Part shown: in pieces, positions 11,303-26,877 of the stretch | Layout of the letters: every line of letters starts with the position of its first letter | Position numbering within the stretch: the stretch's first letter is position 1 | Origin: Telopea speciosissima | Taxonomy: Eukaryota; Streptophyta; Magnoliopsida; Proteales; Proteaceae | Length of the DNA: 64,000 nt | NCBI RefSeq assembly: GCF_018873765.1 | Contig: NC_057925.1 | Coordinates: 10,737,568-10,801,567 of the forward strand | Reading direction: 5' to 3' | Made by a program: the position numbers and the translations under genes | The notes under the pieces: model-generated | Told to the model about the DNA's origin: nothing | The model's database searches: none | Seen by the model: the letters and a program-made list of their open reading frames with translations, nothing else

Positions 11303-12405
11303 ACCAGGGCAAGAAATTTTCAATTACGGTTGGGTTGCATCAAGGATCAGCTCTAAGCCCTTATTTGTTTGCGCTTATCATGGATGAATTAACAAAGAAC
11401 ATCCAGGATGAGGTATCATAGTGTATGCTCTTCGCCGATGATATCATTTTGGTATATGAGATAAAAGCAGGGATTAACACTAAGTTAGAGCTATGGAGAA
11501 CAACCTTGGAATCAAGAGGCTTTAAGATTAGTAGATCAAAGATGGAGTATGTGATGTGTAACTTTAGTCACACTATGATGGATGATGACATGGTGAAAAT
11601 TGGGGAGCGAGAGATAACGCCAAATGACTATTTCAGATATCTAGGGTCTATCATACACAAAAAAGGTGACATAGATGATGATATTTCACAAAGAATTAAA
11701 GTAAGATGGATGAAGTGGAGAGAGGTGTCTGGAGTCTTGTGTGACCGACACATTCCTTTAAAGCTTAAAAGAAAGTTATACAAGACTGTTGTCCGCTCGG
11801 CTATGATGTATGGGGCAGAATGTTGGGCAGCCAAGAAGTGTCATATAGCGAAGCTATGTGTTGCGGAGATGAGAATGTTAAGATAGATGTGCAGCAAAAC
11901 TAGGAGGGATAAAGTGAGGAACGAACGTATTACAACGGATGTGGGAGTCGCCCTGATCAACTACATGCTCCGAAAATGTCGCTTGAGGTGGTTTGGCCAT
12001 GTACAACGGAGGCCTAGGGATGCTCCAGTAAGAAGTGATCTGATGCCAATTGAGGGAGCTAAAAGAGCTAGGGGCAGGCCTAAGATGACTATAGGTGAGG
12101 TTGTGTAGAATGACATGTATAGTCTGGGCCTTGTACCGAGTATGACCTCAGATAGAGCCTATTAGAAGGCAAGGATCCATGTTATCGACACCATGTAGCT
12201 AAGGTTTTTCTGAATTACTGGGCTATCCTCTTTCCTCTTACTTACATCTTTCACTTTCCGTTACTTACTTTGCTTATCCAATTTCTTTTAAGTTTCTCTT
12301 ATTTTCCTTTCTCTTTATGAGGACTTCAGTTTTTCCTACTTTATTTTTGAAAGGATCTATGGAGCCGACCCCATTTAGTTGGGATAAGGTTGGGTTGTTG
12401 TTGTA
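11302..12405 (+). mobile_element. 5'-truncated RTE-type non-LTR retrotransposon
   Basis: Carries the C-terminal half of an RTE reverse transcriptase: GLHQGSALSPYLFALIMDEL, the catalytic LFADDIILV, GFKISRSKMEY, then the FRYLGSIIHKKGDID and WFGHVQRRP regions of the thumb and C-terminus. The 3' end GCCGACCCCATTTAGTTGGG followed by a short TTG repeat is the usual tail of plant RTE elements. It is broken by stops at 11419-11421 and 11884-11886 and by frame changes. The same relic stands at the same place before gene 3 (53551-54706), so it predates the unit duplication. Confidence 0.8.
11425..12108 (+). pseudogene. RTE reverse transcriptase remnant
   Basis: Two open pieces (11425-11886 and 11887-12108) are one frame split by a TAG. 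The first begins within LFADD (the catalytic Asp pair) and runs through the thumb. The second has the CRLRWFGHVQRR and RARGRPKMTIGEVV words typical of RTE C-termini. The fingers and endonuclease are missing. Not functional. Confidence 0.8.
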
Positions 12406-12719
12406 TTTTCTTTTAATTGCCCTTTTGTCTTATTCCTAAAAGTTTTTTAAGATAAGGGTATAAAGGGTTTTTAAAATAATTTGAAAGTTAAATATAATTA
12501 TGTCATTATCAAAAAGGATCATTCTCATTCACATTTTTTTGTTATATATGTGAAATGACACTATTACCGTCATTAGTAAAAAATTATGTATAAAACTCAA
12601 AAGGGTGAAAAAGTAAAGTTACAAATTATTTGACACATTAAGGGGTGTCAATAAGAATATCTTTTATTTTTGTTCTAATTTTGATCCTTACTCAAGCCTG
12701 AGTGAGAAGAACTACCTTC

Positions 12720-12723
<4 letters not shown>

Positions 12724-12772
<49 letters not shown>
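12724..12772. repeat. (GA)n microsatellite
   Basis: About 24 uninterrupted GA units. The equivalent tract before gene 3 (about 55025-55053) is shorter and has one AA interruption. Confidence 0.95.
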
Positions 12773-12776
<4 letters not shown>

Positions 12777-12996
12777 AACTTGCTAATAGTTAGATGAACT
12801 TAATTTATTTAAGGGCAGGATTGCTGCTTGATCATGTAGCCTTTGCACTATCGTGGCGATTAATAAGAGTGCGCGCAAGGGCATCAACACATATATGCTA
12901 ATGCTATCCTAATATAACTGATGACTTGATATTGTTCCACTATAATCATCTATGGAAGGAAAGGAACGGATTTTAATCATCTCCAATTCCTAAAAG

Positions 12997-13133
12997 TGTG
13001 CAGTGTGGCAGTGCTAGGTGGCGATGTCGACACCTAGCAGCTCAGACATTCAACAACCCGAACACAAGAGAAATCAATGAATTAGGACCGTTGGATGTCC
13101 GAGCTGCTAGGTGTCAACATCTCCACCGTGCAG
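12997..13133. repeat. Foldback MITE in the gene 1 upstream region
   Basis: The arms GATGTCGACACCTAGCAGCT (about 13022) and AGCTGCTAGGTGTCAACATC (about 13102) are near-perfect reverse complements, extended by GACATTCAAC/GTTGGATGTC. It lies 416-552 bp before the gene 1 start codon and is present before gene 3, but not at the matching place before gene 2. Confidence 0.7.
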
Positions 13134-13191
13134 TTCTTTTTTTTTTTTTTTTGGTGGTAGAATTAAGACCAGTGCAGTTCAGCCAACGTTA

Positions 13192-13192
<1 letters not shown>

Positions 13193-13230
<38 letters not shown>
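13193..13230. repeat. (ATT)n microsatellite
   Basis: About 12 ATT units in gene 1; the gene 3 counterpart near 55473 has about five. Confidence 0.9.
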
Positions 13231-13308
13231 TTTTGCTAACCTATCTAAGAGACTGCCCAAGGGGACTTTTACTACACTGACCTCCCCGGGCGGCTGCAAG
13301 AGTTGTAA

Positions 13309-13386
13309 TCAATTCAAAATAGAGTGGAAAATCATCAATTCAAAATAGTGGAAAATCATCAATTCAAAATATAGTGGAAAATCATC
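13309..13386 (+). repeat. Tandem ~25-bp repeat in the proximal promoter of gene 1
   Basis: Three consecutive copies of a unit reading about CAATTCAAAATAGTGGAAAATCAT. Gene 3 has two copies (55569-55622) and gene 2 a single one (37556-37582), always about 140-240 bp before the start codon. It may carry cis-regulatory sites, but none is proven by sequence alone. Confidence 0.7.
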
Positions 13387-13503
13387 TTAGGGTGGGCCAC
13401 GTTAAACTCATTCTGTTTTTCTCTTTCTTTCTCTCATCTATTCTCTTATTCACTCGTTCCTTAACAGATGCTATCCTTGTGGTCATGAACCATATCCAGA
13501 CTC

Positions 13504-13510
13504 TATAAAA
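13504..13510 (+). promoter_or_regulatory. TATA box of gene 1
   Basis: TATAAAA followed by GGGGAGCC, 45 bp before the ATG and conserved in all three genes. With the usual 25-30 bp spacing the transcript would start near 13535-13540, leaving a leader of only about 10-15 nt. Confidence 0.75.
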
Positions 13511-13548
13511 GGGGAGCCAAGGAAGCTTGAAAACTCATAAGATCTACA

Positions 13549-18509
<4,961 letters not shown>

Positions 18510-18689
18510 GAAATAGAGCAGAGAGGTGTTTTGGTCATTTCGCCTCTCTCTCTAATCTAATATTATGTATGAGTGTATGTAGAATTGAGGGGACTGAGGA
18601 AGATTACTCTTCTCCCGTCTCTCTCTATCTGAAGATTGTGTGTGGGTGTGAATTGACTGTTTTGTTATGATAGTGACGTTGAAAAATAC

Positions 18690-18705
18690 GTCTTAATAAA
18701 TAAAA
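18690..18705 (+). terminator. Probable polyadenylation signal region of gene 1
   Basis: TTAATAAATAAAAG lies about 185 bp after the stop codon and is conserved after gene 2 (about 42960) and gene 3 (about 60888). AATAAA-like words of this type act as near-upstream signals in plants. Confidence 0.5.
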
Positions 18706-18839
18706 GTTTGCTTCATCCATTGCAAAATGTGTTAGGTAATTGAGGTTGGTTTTAAGAGTGTAAGAGTAGAAGAGAAGAAAAGAAGATAGAAGCATAAAAG
18801 TAAAGGGGGAAGAATGTAACGGAAATTCATCCCATACTA

Positions 18840-19612
18840 ATTGGTACTATGAATATAAAGTTTATTATTAAAATAAACATGAAAAAGTAAAAGATTCGTA
18901 GACATAGGATTTACGTGGTTTAGTGCGATGGTCTATGTTTATGGGGCAATCTCACAGAGCTCACTTTATAATTTAGGAAAATATACAACTGACACACCAT
19001 ACCCACAATATTGTACGTGGAATCCACTAAACAACAAATCTCACACTCATAGTATCACCCTCACAATCTCCCCAAAAGAAAACAATTATAGAGAGTAATA
19101 CACACTAAAAATTCCTAAAGTGAAAAACCCAACCCAACTTAAGAACACCACTCAATGAATTCCTGAATTCTTTAGTTCTCGGTCGCTCTTCTGTGTGCAA
19201 CTTTTTTCCCTTCTTCCCTATTTATAGGTGCGGTGAGCGGGATGCGATACCTCGTTCATGATTCTGTACCGGTCTTGTCTTTCCCCATTTTCTTCAAAAA
19301 TGGCAGCGGTAGGTATGGGCTGTGCCGACCATGGCTGACCCCTTCTCTCAATTTTTCTTCTTCATTCATTAGCTACAACCTACAAAGAGAAGACGTAATG
19401 GGAATTATCTTCCCATTCATTTATACCAATATTGTAATGATGGTGGGGTAGTTAATGAATTTTATTTTTTAATTGTCAATTCAATTTCACATTCTCTCAT
19501 TTGAATACTAATTTTGATAATAACCTTCACAGCTCATGAATTTTATTTTTTAATTGTCAATTCAAGTTCACATTCTCTCACTCGAATACTAATTTTGATA
19601 ATAACCTTCACA
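18840..19612 (-). mobile_element. Copia LTR relic downstream of gene 1
   Basis: Read on the minus strand this has LTR-like content: a TATA-like CTATAAATAGG (near 19220), and an ACGTAAATCCTATGTCTACG stretch near the far end. It follows a copia RNase H relic (19614-19885) in the order pol then 3' LTR. An 80-bp piece is tandemly duplicated at 19448-19612. The copy after gene 3 has a roughly 145-bp deletion. Confidence 0.5.
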
Positions 19613-19613
19613 G

Positions 19614-19885
19614 CTCTGAATTGTTCAAAGGTCACTTTTGATCAAGTAAACACATGCCCAAAAGAAGTTTTGCATCATATGAACTTCTCCTTTGTAACAG
19701 GCTTCATCAAATTGACTGCAAGTCTGCAATATTGTCATTGGTGTGAATCTTTTGTAGAGAGATTGCTCCATCTTCCACCACATCTCAAACAAAATGATAT
19801 TTTAGATCAATGTATTTAATTCAAGAATGAAACATTGGATTTAAAGACAAACGTAATGTACTCTGACTGACACAATAAATAATTA
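19614..19885 (-). pseudogene. Copia RNase H remnant
   Basis: The minus-strand frame reads LRLSLNPMFHS, stop, IKYIDLKYHFV, stop, DVVEDGAISLQKIHTNDNIAD, then shifts frame into KPVTKEKF. This is the end of a Ty1/copia RNase H (usual form NPVFHERTKHIDVRYHFVRD). Both internal stops are TGA where Arg is expected, consistent with CGA-to-TGA decay. A copy lies at about 61590-61830. Confidence 0.75.
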
Positions 19886-20014
19886 TCACATTTTGCTTGA
19901 TTCTCAGTTCATCAAGTAACCTCTTCAACTAGATACTTTTGTTACTTGAATCTATAGGTGTGATGTACCACTACAACAAAATCTAACATTAGGGAGCCCT
20001 AATTTGATGGATAT

Positions 20015-20515
20015 AAGATATAAGTGAATAGCATTTTAGACCTCCAACATAAGGGTAGAATAATGATGATTGTAAACTTGTGAGTGAACCAACATCTTAA
20101 AAAAGGAAAATTTTTGCTGAAAAGAATATGCATCTCGGTTGGATTCAAGCTTAAAATAGAAAGAAGAGGGCTTGATTTTACTTAGAAAGGGTTCTTGAGT
20201 ATATTGAAATTTAACAGTAAATAAGAAAGTGTTTGTGATCACTAAATGAAGAAAAAACAAAAAATCTTACATGAGGAAACAGCAAAAAAGATGTCTGAAT
20301 GTGATAAAACGTGCTACAAGTGGGGCACAAGATTTATATATAGCTAGATGACTCTGTAGTGTCAATTGTACAGGCCTTGTACTTGAGGTTATAGTACTAT
20401 GGCTATATGTTAGACATGCTAAAAATAAGGACAAAAATCAATGATGATCCACTCCGATGGATTTGATGATGGTTTCACATTTATTATTTCTGGGAAAGGG
20501 TTAGGTATTTTACCA
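20015..20515. repeat. 3'-flank repeat shared with 35647-36175 and 61985-62480
   Basis: Begins GTGAATAGCATTTTAGACCT and includes AATAAGAAAGTGTTTGTG and CAATGATGATCCACT. It follows gene 1 and gene 3 at the same distance and also precedes gene 2. No coding content. Confidence 0.75.
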
Positions 20516-20599
20516 GTTTTTGGTAAGTTAGTGGTATATGTCAACCACAAGGTTGGACATTGGAAGGCAAGGCTTTACCCAAATAAAAAAAGACATTGG

Positions 20600-20725
20600 A
20601 AGGCAAGGGGAGTTCAGATCTGTTACCCACATGGGGACGGCCCACATCCCATAGAGGGGTCAAATCAATCCCCATCTATCACCATGTGGGTAGCTGATCC
20701 TGATTCAAGGTTTTTTCCAAAAGGG
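20600..20725. repeat. Foldback segment in the gene 1 3' flank
   Basis: TGTTACCCACATGGGG and CACCATGTGGGTAG form the arms, with GGCCCACATCCC between. The gene 3 copy (about 62580-62705) has an extra 25-30 bp in the loop. Confidence 0.45.
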
Positions 20726-20999
20726 AAGAAAGAGAATGACACATGTTGGGTATGTTGCCAGCATGCCCAATCTTTTGGCATTATTTATTTATGACAAAAA
20801 AAACATTGTCTGGTTGCGTTCCCCTTGCACCCACACACAAGGGAGAAAAATGATTGCCCCACCCCTCTTATTGGATGACCCTACACATCTCCTCGATACA
20901 TAATCTGGTGCAAGGACCATGTGACAAAGCAGCATTCATCTTCCCTTTATTTATTTATTTATTAATTAACTAAGTAACTCCAAGACTCCGGCTAGTTTT

Positions 21000-21006
21000 C
21001 AAAGAT

Positions 21007-21043
<37 letters not shown>

Positions 21044-21060
21044 GAATAAGAAGAATAAGG
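21000..21060. repeat. (AAT)n microsatellite
   Basis: TTTAATAATAAT... with about 11 AAT units followed by AAG units; the gene 3 copy at about 63010-63060 is shorter with more AAG. Confidence 0.9.
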
Positions 21061-21235
21061 GTTGGTGTTCTATGTGGGAAAGTGTAGTCCCTGCATGTGT
21101 GTGGGGACTAACGAGAGTATGCATGCACATTGGCATCATGGGGGCCAGCATTTCTATCTTTTACGGTGGATGGGGTAGTTATTTCACCGCCCTTTATATC
21201 TGGATGTAGACGGTTCACTCTTCGATTGAAAACTT

Positions 21236-21455
21236 TCTTCCTAATAATAAAAAGGGAGAAAGAATGCTACCTGGGTGCATGTTGTGCACTGTCCTGCACC
21301 TAGACACAGAGGCATGTGAAATTACTACCATGCCCCCCAAGGAAAGATAGAATTTGTTAGGGGTGTGTTGGTCATTTCTCGTGCCCCTGTGTCTGGACAC
21401 AAGAGCAGTGAACCATACACGCTCAGTAGCATTCTCTTTCCCTAATAATAATAAT
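21236..21455. repeat. MITE with AGAATGCTAC/GTAGCATTCT ends
   Basis: The left end CCTAATAATAAAAAGGGAGA then AAGAATGCTACCTGG pairs with CAGTAGCATTCTCTTTCCCT on the right. The inner pair GGTGCAT.TTGTGC and the GTGTCTGG/CTAGACAC words also match. Duplicated after gene 3 at about 63240-63470. The ~100-codon frames overlapping it on both strands are not genes. Confidence 0.6.
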
Positions 21456-21459
21456 AATA

Positions 21460-22492
21460 TGGAGCATTCTCTATGTGGAGCACAGGGGCTCGCAAGTGCA
21501 GTAACCAATGAAAGCACAAGCACTGGCATCTCAGGGATGGGATTTCCACCTTTCATGAGGGCTGGCAATCATTTCGCCATGTCTTCCCCCGTCGGACTCG
21601 AGTCACTCAACTCCAAAGTCCAAAATCAGATGATTATAAATAATAGGAAAATCTACTAAATGTAGATGTCTTAGAGTCTGATATGACACGAAATTTCACA
21701 TGTAGATATCCGGCAAGGATTTTTCTTTAAAAATCTTCCATGAGGCTCAAAAAGGCGGTTGTATGGGCTTTCGCCAACCTAGTTGTGACACGTTGAAGGA
21801 TGATTTGGCAATTTCAATTATTAGACAGATATGTCTCTTTTTTTATTTTTTTTGGGTGAAAAACAATTTCACACTGTTTCAACAATAAAATTTCAAGCAT
21901 TGTGGATTGCATAAAAAATAATAAATTCTCATGGTGCTTTAAAAAAAAAAAAATGGAGATTCTTAATGAGGTTTTTGGATAATATTTCATGGCATATTTC
22001 ACACTGTTTCTGTGAAGCAACCATGGTGGTTGATAAGTCGGCAAAATATGCAGCATCAACAACATTATCTTTAATCTGGGACATTGCGCCTTCATTCACT
22101 ATCCATGAAGTTGGGACTCGCATGAATGAATAGCCTTTTTTCTACAAAAAAAAAAAAGATATTAGCTGGGACTCCCCCAAATGAGACCTCGATATAAATT
22201 TACTTAATTATTTGTTATCTTTTGATTGAGTTGTAGTTCTACTGATGGCCATGCCCAAGGTGGAGTAGAGACCCAATATTTTTGTTTTCTTTTTTATTTG
22301 TGTTGTATTTTCCTTTCCTTTTTAATAAATCATTTGCTGACGTTTAACAAAAAAAAAGTGAAAAAAAAAATTAAAACACTAAGCGAAAAGATCAGTATTC
22401 AAGTCCTGCATGCATGCATCATAGTTTCCTTAAGTTTTTCAAACCTGGCCTCATTAGCCAGTCTGTGAGCTACTGAGATTAGCCATTTATCT
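21460..22492. other. Right part of the gene 1 unit, no gene seen
   Basis: AT-rich sequence matching the last 550 bp of the window (63470-64000) up to about 21995, where the window ends for the other copy. No coding sequence recognised. Confidence 0.6.
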
Positions 22493-22495
22493 TAA

Positions 22496-22619
22496 GGCTG
22501 TGTTTGGTATGCATTCTAGGTGCATTTTGCATTCTCAGGCGATAAAACAACTATTTTTATCATCTGAAATACGAAATCGACTTAGAATGCATTTCAAGAA
22601 TGCATACCAAACACTGCTT
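22496..22619. mobile_element. Short MITE (PIF/Harbinger-like candidate)
   Basis: A 124-bp element starting GGCTGTGTTTGGTATGCATT. The 17-bp words TGTTTGGTATGCATTCT and AGAATGCATACCAAACA are perfect reverse complements. TAA trinucleotides flank it (22493-22495 and 22620-22622), as expected for PIF/Harbinger insertion. No coding capacity. Confidence 0.65.
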
Positions 22620-22621
22620 TA

Positions 22622-22632
22622 ATTACATAAAC
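22622..22632. repeat. Target-site duplication of the LINE, left copy
   Basis: ATTACATAAAC, immediately before the T run that is the LINE poly(A) tail read on the plus strand. Identical to 28445-28455. Confidence 0.85.
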
Positions 22633-22789
22633 TTTTTTTTTTTTGCTAAAGGTTAGCAATGTATTGAACTAATGAAGTGTAAAATAATTTAAAAATACAA
22701 ATGTAACGAAAGATCCAGGTGAGAGCTAAATACCCTCAGCCTGGCTATCTCAATCAATCCACTCCTGCAAGTAGGAACAAAAGAAGGCT

Positions 22790-23764
22790 CTAAGTGAATC
22801 TATAATAAGGCCGTCTAGAAGCTTCCCACAAAATTGCATGAGCAAAGAAGCTTGGAGGGGTAGTCCAGCAGCTGTTTGTTTGCTCTGTTGCTGCATAGTT
22901 CGCTATCTTATCTGCCACTACATTCGCTTCTCTGTAGCAGTGAGTTATGCGCCAATGGATAGTGTCTAGCAAAGAGGACACTGACCACCAATTTTGCAGC
23001 AAACTCCAAGGGATGCTTCTTGAGAGAATACTTGTAACCATCGCAGCTGAGTCACTCTCAATCCAAATTCTATCAATATTCATTTCTTTTGCATGATTCA
23101 CCCCACTAAAAAATGGTTCCATTTCTGCCATATAGTTGGTACCCACTCCTTCGAAAGCTGCAAAGCACCTTACTACTGTGCCCCTGTAATCACGAAAAAT
23201 TCCTCCTGCCCCTGCTGGCCCTGGGTTACCCCTTGATGATCCATCTATGTTGAGCTTCTACCAGCCCATGGGTGGCTGTTTCCAATGAACTTCAATGATT
23301 CTTCTTGCTGTTGGTCTTGTGATAGTGAGCTGCATGTGTCTTGCCATTACTAGAGCTTGAACCGATTTGATCTGCACCCCATGAATAGCGCTGCCCTCTG
23401 AGGCTTCAAATAAGCTTAGCTTTACCACCTGTTTGGGGTTTTTCGCAGTACCTTCATACCTTCTTCTGTTGCGCTCCATCCATACCTGGTAGCATAAAAT
23501 GACCAGCAAACTTTCCCAAGTCCTGGGTAAGCAAACTACCTTTGATTTTCTCCTCCACCAAGAAAATAGTAGTTCCATGGCTGGAAATCGTCCCCAGCTT
23601 TCACTGAAGTAGTATAAGCATTCTCTCCAAACTTGGGTCGTGAAGGCGCATTCCAAAAAGAGATGGGTATCTGTTTCACATGCAGCCCTACAAAGTTCAC
23701 ATCTTGACACAATGGGTATTGCTTTGCGCCTCACCTTGTCATCTGTAGGGAGTGCGCCAACCAA
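22790..23764 (-). pseudogene. LINE ORF2 C-terminus: zinc-binding RT tail and RNase H
   Basis: 23764-23258 carries KAIPIVSRCELCRAACETD.HLFLECAF, the Cys/His-rich zf-RVT domain (C-x2-C...H...C). After a TAG, the frame continues KLNIDGSSRGNPGPAGAGG and then AEMEPFFSGV, WIESDSAAMV and REANVVADKIA (to 22790), a plant L1 RNase H of the RVT_3 type with its catalytic Asp-Glu-Asp pattern (NIDGS, AEM, ESDS). Broken by the stop at about 23255 and an open-frame gap near 23150. Confidence 0.85.
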
Positions 23765-23987
23765 ACAGTGATGTACGTGGCAGGAAGTGCTTATGCCAAA
23801 TCGCCTAGACCCATGCAGGAGGGTGCGCCTTCTTCCTTAGCACTTCCCAAACAGACTTGACCGTGAATGAGCCTGATTGCGTGTGCGCCCAAAAGCACTT
23901 ATCCTCTCTTTCCGTGACCAAGATGTTCAAGTCTTTAATAACATTGAGAACTGCCTGCAGGGTGGGACTTCCTACATTTGGGAAATT

Positions 23988-25715
23988 CTAGTTATTCATC
24001 TCCCAATAATCTGACACCATGGCTGAGAGACCTAGGGGTATAGAAGCTGGGCTCAACATGTTTTCTATGCTCTGATTTCCTACCCACTTATCATACCAGA
24101 AGCTGACTGTGCTGCCATTGCCTACAACCCATCGCTCTGCATCTTGAACGAAATCCCATACCTTCCGTATGCCTAGTAGAATTGTGGAGGACCCAATGCA
24201 AGACTTGAGGGTGCCATCAGATTTCAAATACCGTCCTCGCAAGAAATTTGCAAACATAGAATTCTCCTTTCTGATCTTCCAAGCAAACTTAGCAATCAGC
24301 GCCATGTTTAAGTCCCTGAGATGGCGAATCCCAAGACCACCTTCTTTCTTTGGCTTACAGACCACGTCCCAACGAGCAACAATAGCTTTTGATTTTTCTG
24401 CTTCCCCTGCCCAAATAAAATTTCGTGTCCATCGCTCCATGACCTCAATGGTACCTGCAGGCCATAAGTAAACAGAAAAATTATGTACCGGGACACTCCC
24501 CAACACAGAACGCACCAGCTCAACCCTCCCTGCCATAGATAGGAGCCGGCCTTTCCAAGCTGACAATTTCTTCTTGTAATGGTCAACAAGCGGCTGGACA
24601 GTATTTTTCTTCACTCTTCCCTTCATAATTTCTACACGAAGATATCTTGTTGGGAAGACACACACCGGCATCTGTAGGATCAATGTTAGCTTTTGCCTTC
24701 GGGCGCTGCTAACCTTCCCTAAAAAAACCTTGCTCTTTGCTGTGTTGATTACCTGACCCGAAGAACTACCATACTCCTCCAAAAACTGCTTGACTTTTTA
24801 AACATTTTTCAGCTCTGCCTTCATAAATATAAATAGATCATCTGCATAAAGTATATGGGTGGGTGTTGTCACCCCGCACAGCCTTGGGAGCGCCGTGATC
24901 CAGCCTTGATCTCGCAACTGGTTGAGACCCCTACACAACACCTCCTCAGACAAAATGAACAAGAGAGCGGACAAAGGGTCCCCTTGTCGCAGTCCTCGTT
25001 CCATCCCAAAGAAGCCTATTGGTCCTCCATTTATCAAAACAAAATTTTTTGTAGAAAGTAGAATTTGGTGCACCCAGTTGATCCAGAGGGTAGAGAACCC
25101 AAAGGCTCTTAAAACATCAAAGAGAAATCCCCACTCCAAAGTATCGAAAGCCTTTTGGACATCTAATTTCATTCCCAACCCACCTCCTCTACATTTGACT
25201 TCCATCAAGTTTGTAAGTTCAGAAGCTACTCCAATGCTATCAAAAATAACTTTTCCTCTCTGGAAAGCACCTTGCTCCGCCGGAATCAACTTGTGAAGTA
25301 CAGAAGCTAACCGAGTAGCCATGATTTTAGGGATGAGCTTGAAAAAGAAATTCCCTAGGCAGATAGGCCGAAACCGCCCTACTTTATTGGCATTGTATAC
25401 CATGGGAATGAGAGTTAAGAAATTGCTGTTCAAGCCTTTAGTGATTACTCCTTCATGAAAAAAAATTTGAATCCCTCGACAGACGTCCCTCCCTATAAAA
25501 TCCCAACAAACTCTGTAGAAGGTACCTGGAAAGCCATCCGGGCTTGGGGCACTAGAGGGGTCAAGGTAAAAAACTGCAGCTTTAATTTCCTCCTGCGTGG
25601 GGACCTTTGCTAGCATTTCATTTCCTTGATCAGTGATCAGAGAGGGAATAGCTGCAACCAACTCCGTGTTTCTAGAAACTGTCCCTCTTTTATAAAAGCT
25701 TTCAAAGTGGTTCAC
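23988..25715 (-). pseudogene. LINE ORF2 reverse transcriptase
   Basis: 25715-24798 holds the fingers and palm: DPSSAPSPDGFPGTFYRVCW, FRPICLGNFFFKLIPKIMA, KLDVQKAFDTLEW (first catalytic Asp), GLRQGDPLSALLF and HILYADDLFIF (the YADD box). A single in-frame TAA at 24798-24800 separates it from 24782-23988, which continues with EEYGSSSGQVINTAKSKV, YLRVEIMKGR and the thumb to SFWYDKWVGN. Active-site residues are intact, so it was a competent element before the stop. Confidence 0.9.
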
Positions 25716-25739
25716 AAAGTAATCAGCAATTGAGCCAAC

Positions 25740-26258
25740 TTACGTTAATCTCACTCCATCGTCCCGCTTTATTTCCTGGATAAAATTCACAACCCGGCGG
25801 ATTTTAGTGGAGAGGTGAAAATACTTTGGGCATCTGTCCCCGTGTTTAACCCATTTGTCCTTGGCTTTTTCTTTCCACAACTTCTCCTGTAGCTCCACTG
25901 CCTTAGAATAACTCAGTTTCGCTGACACCTCTCTCTCAAACAAATCATCCGAGAAACCATCTTCCTCAATGGATTGTTGAATTGAATGCAGGTGATCCTT
26001 GGTGCGTGAAATCTCATGATCTATACGAGGAAACGCCCCTCTAGCCCAGTCACGAAGAGGGCCTTTGAGTCGCTTCAGCTTCGTTGCAACTACAAATAGT
26101 GGTGAGCCCTTGACTTGTTCTTCCCAGGAAGCTTTAACAAAACCCTTAAAGTCCTCGTGATCACTCCAGAACCGTTGAAATCGAAAAGGCACATTGGTAG
26201 GGCGTGGAATATTATCACAAGAAACCAAAATAGGAGAGTGATCCAAATAACTACTCAT
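25740..26258 (-). pseudogene. LINE ORF2 segment between endonuclease and RT
   Basis: Contains SYLDHSPILVSCDN (end of the endonuclease, SDHSP box as YLDHSP) and KWVKHGDRCPKYFHLSTKIR, the linker typical of plant L1. It ends in an in-frame TAA directly before VGSIADYFVNHFESFY, the start of the RT region. Confidence 0.85.
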
Positions 26259-26395
26259 TAGGACACGCTGAGTGCACCCTTCGTACTGATGCCATCAGGC
26301 GTCATTCCCAAAGCTTCTATCAACGACTGCTTGCACATTTCCGACGTTTCTGTTATTAGACCATGTGAATTTCTTACCTGAAGAAGGGATTGGCG

Positions 26396-26877
26396 TTAGC
26401 GATGCCATGTCCACCATTGCCGCAAACTCCTCAGCTGCACCCTGATTGAAGCGACCAGGTCCCGATTTTTCACTAGCACATAAATACGCATTAAAGTCAC
26501 CAACCAGGGACAGTTAACACCTGCTACAGATGCTAAATCACACCACAGTTCACGTCGTACTGCTCGTAAGCAGCTGGCATGAACCACTGAAATAAAACTT
26601 CTAGCCCCTTGGACTTCGACCTCCAGAGTCATATGCTGGTTGAAGCTAAGGATTACCACCGGTTTTGGCAGCCCTGCCTTCCAAAGAAACCATAAGTTAG
26701 CAGCTCCATCTTCTCTGTGATTCGCGATAACCTCAGAATGCAAACCAATCCTTGAAAAAAACCTGGTTGGGCACCTCTCAATTGGGATTTTTGGTTCCGC
26801 CAAGCAAATCTCAAGTGTGAACGAGCTCTGTCGTTTCCCAACCGTCTAATATTCCAAAACACGCACTTCATTAGCAT
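26396..26877 (-). pseudogene. LINE ORF2 endonuclease domain, frameshifted
   Basis: Starts MLMKCVFWNIRRLGNDRAR (N-terminal WNIRG-like box of apurinic-type endonuclease) at 26877 and shifts frame near 26800 into PVVILSFNQHMTLEVE. A second shift near 26510 hides the GDFN box: the alternative frame there reads VGDFNAYLCASEKSG. The domain nicks target DNA in LINEs; this copy cannot. Confidence 0.8.

Noticed and set aside
11085..11421. Poly-proline and poly-glycine reading frames
   Set aside because: They exist only because of the 97-base C run; all frames through it are open.
20441..20794. 117-codon plus-strand frame after gene 1
   Set aside because: The gene 3 copy breaks the frame by indels, and the region is a foldback repeat with no motif.
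21215..21659. Frames of 100-117 codons on both strands, repeated at 63252-63666
   Set aside because: They overlap a MITE and microsatellites and have no protein motifs; the second copy is explained by segmental duplication.
24798..25715. Reverse transcriptase as a host gene
   Set aside because: It is the central part of a LINE with flanking target duplications and neighbouring ORF2 domains.
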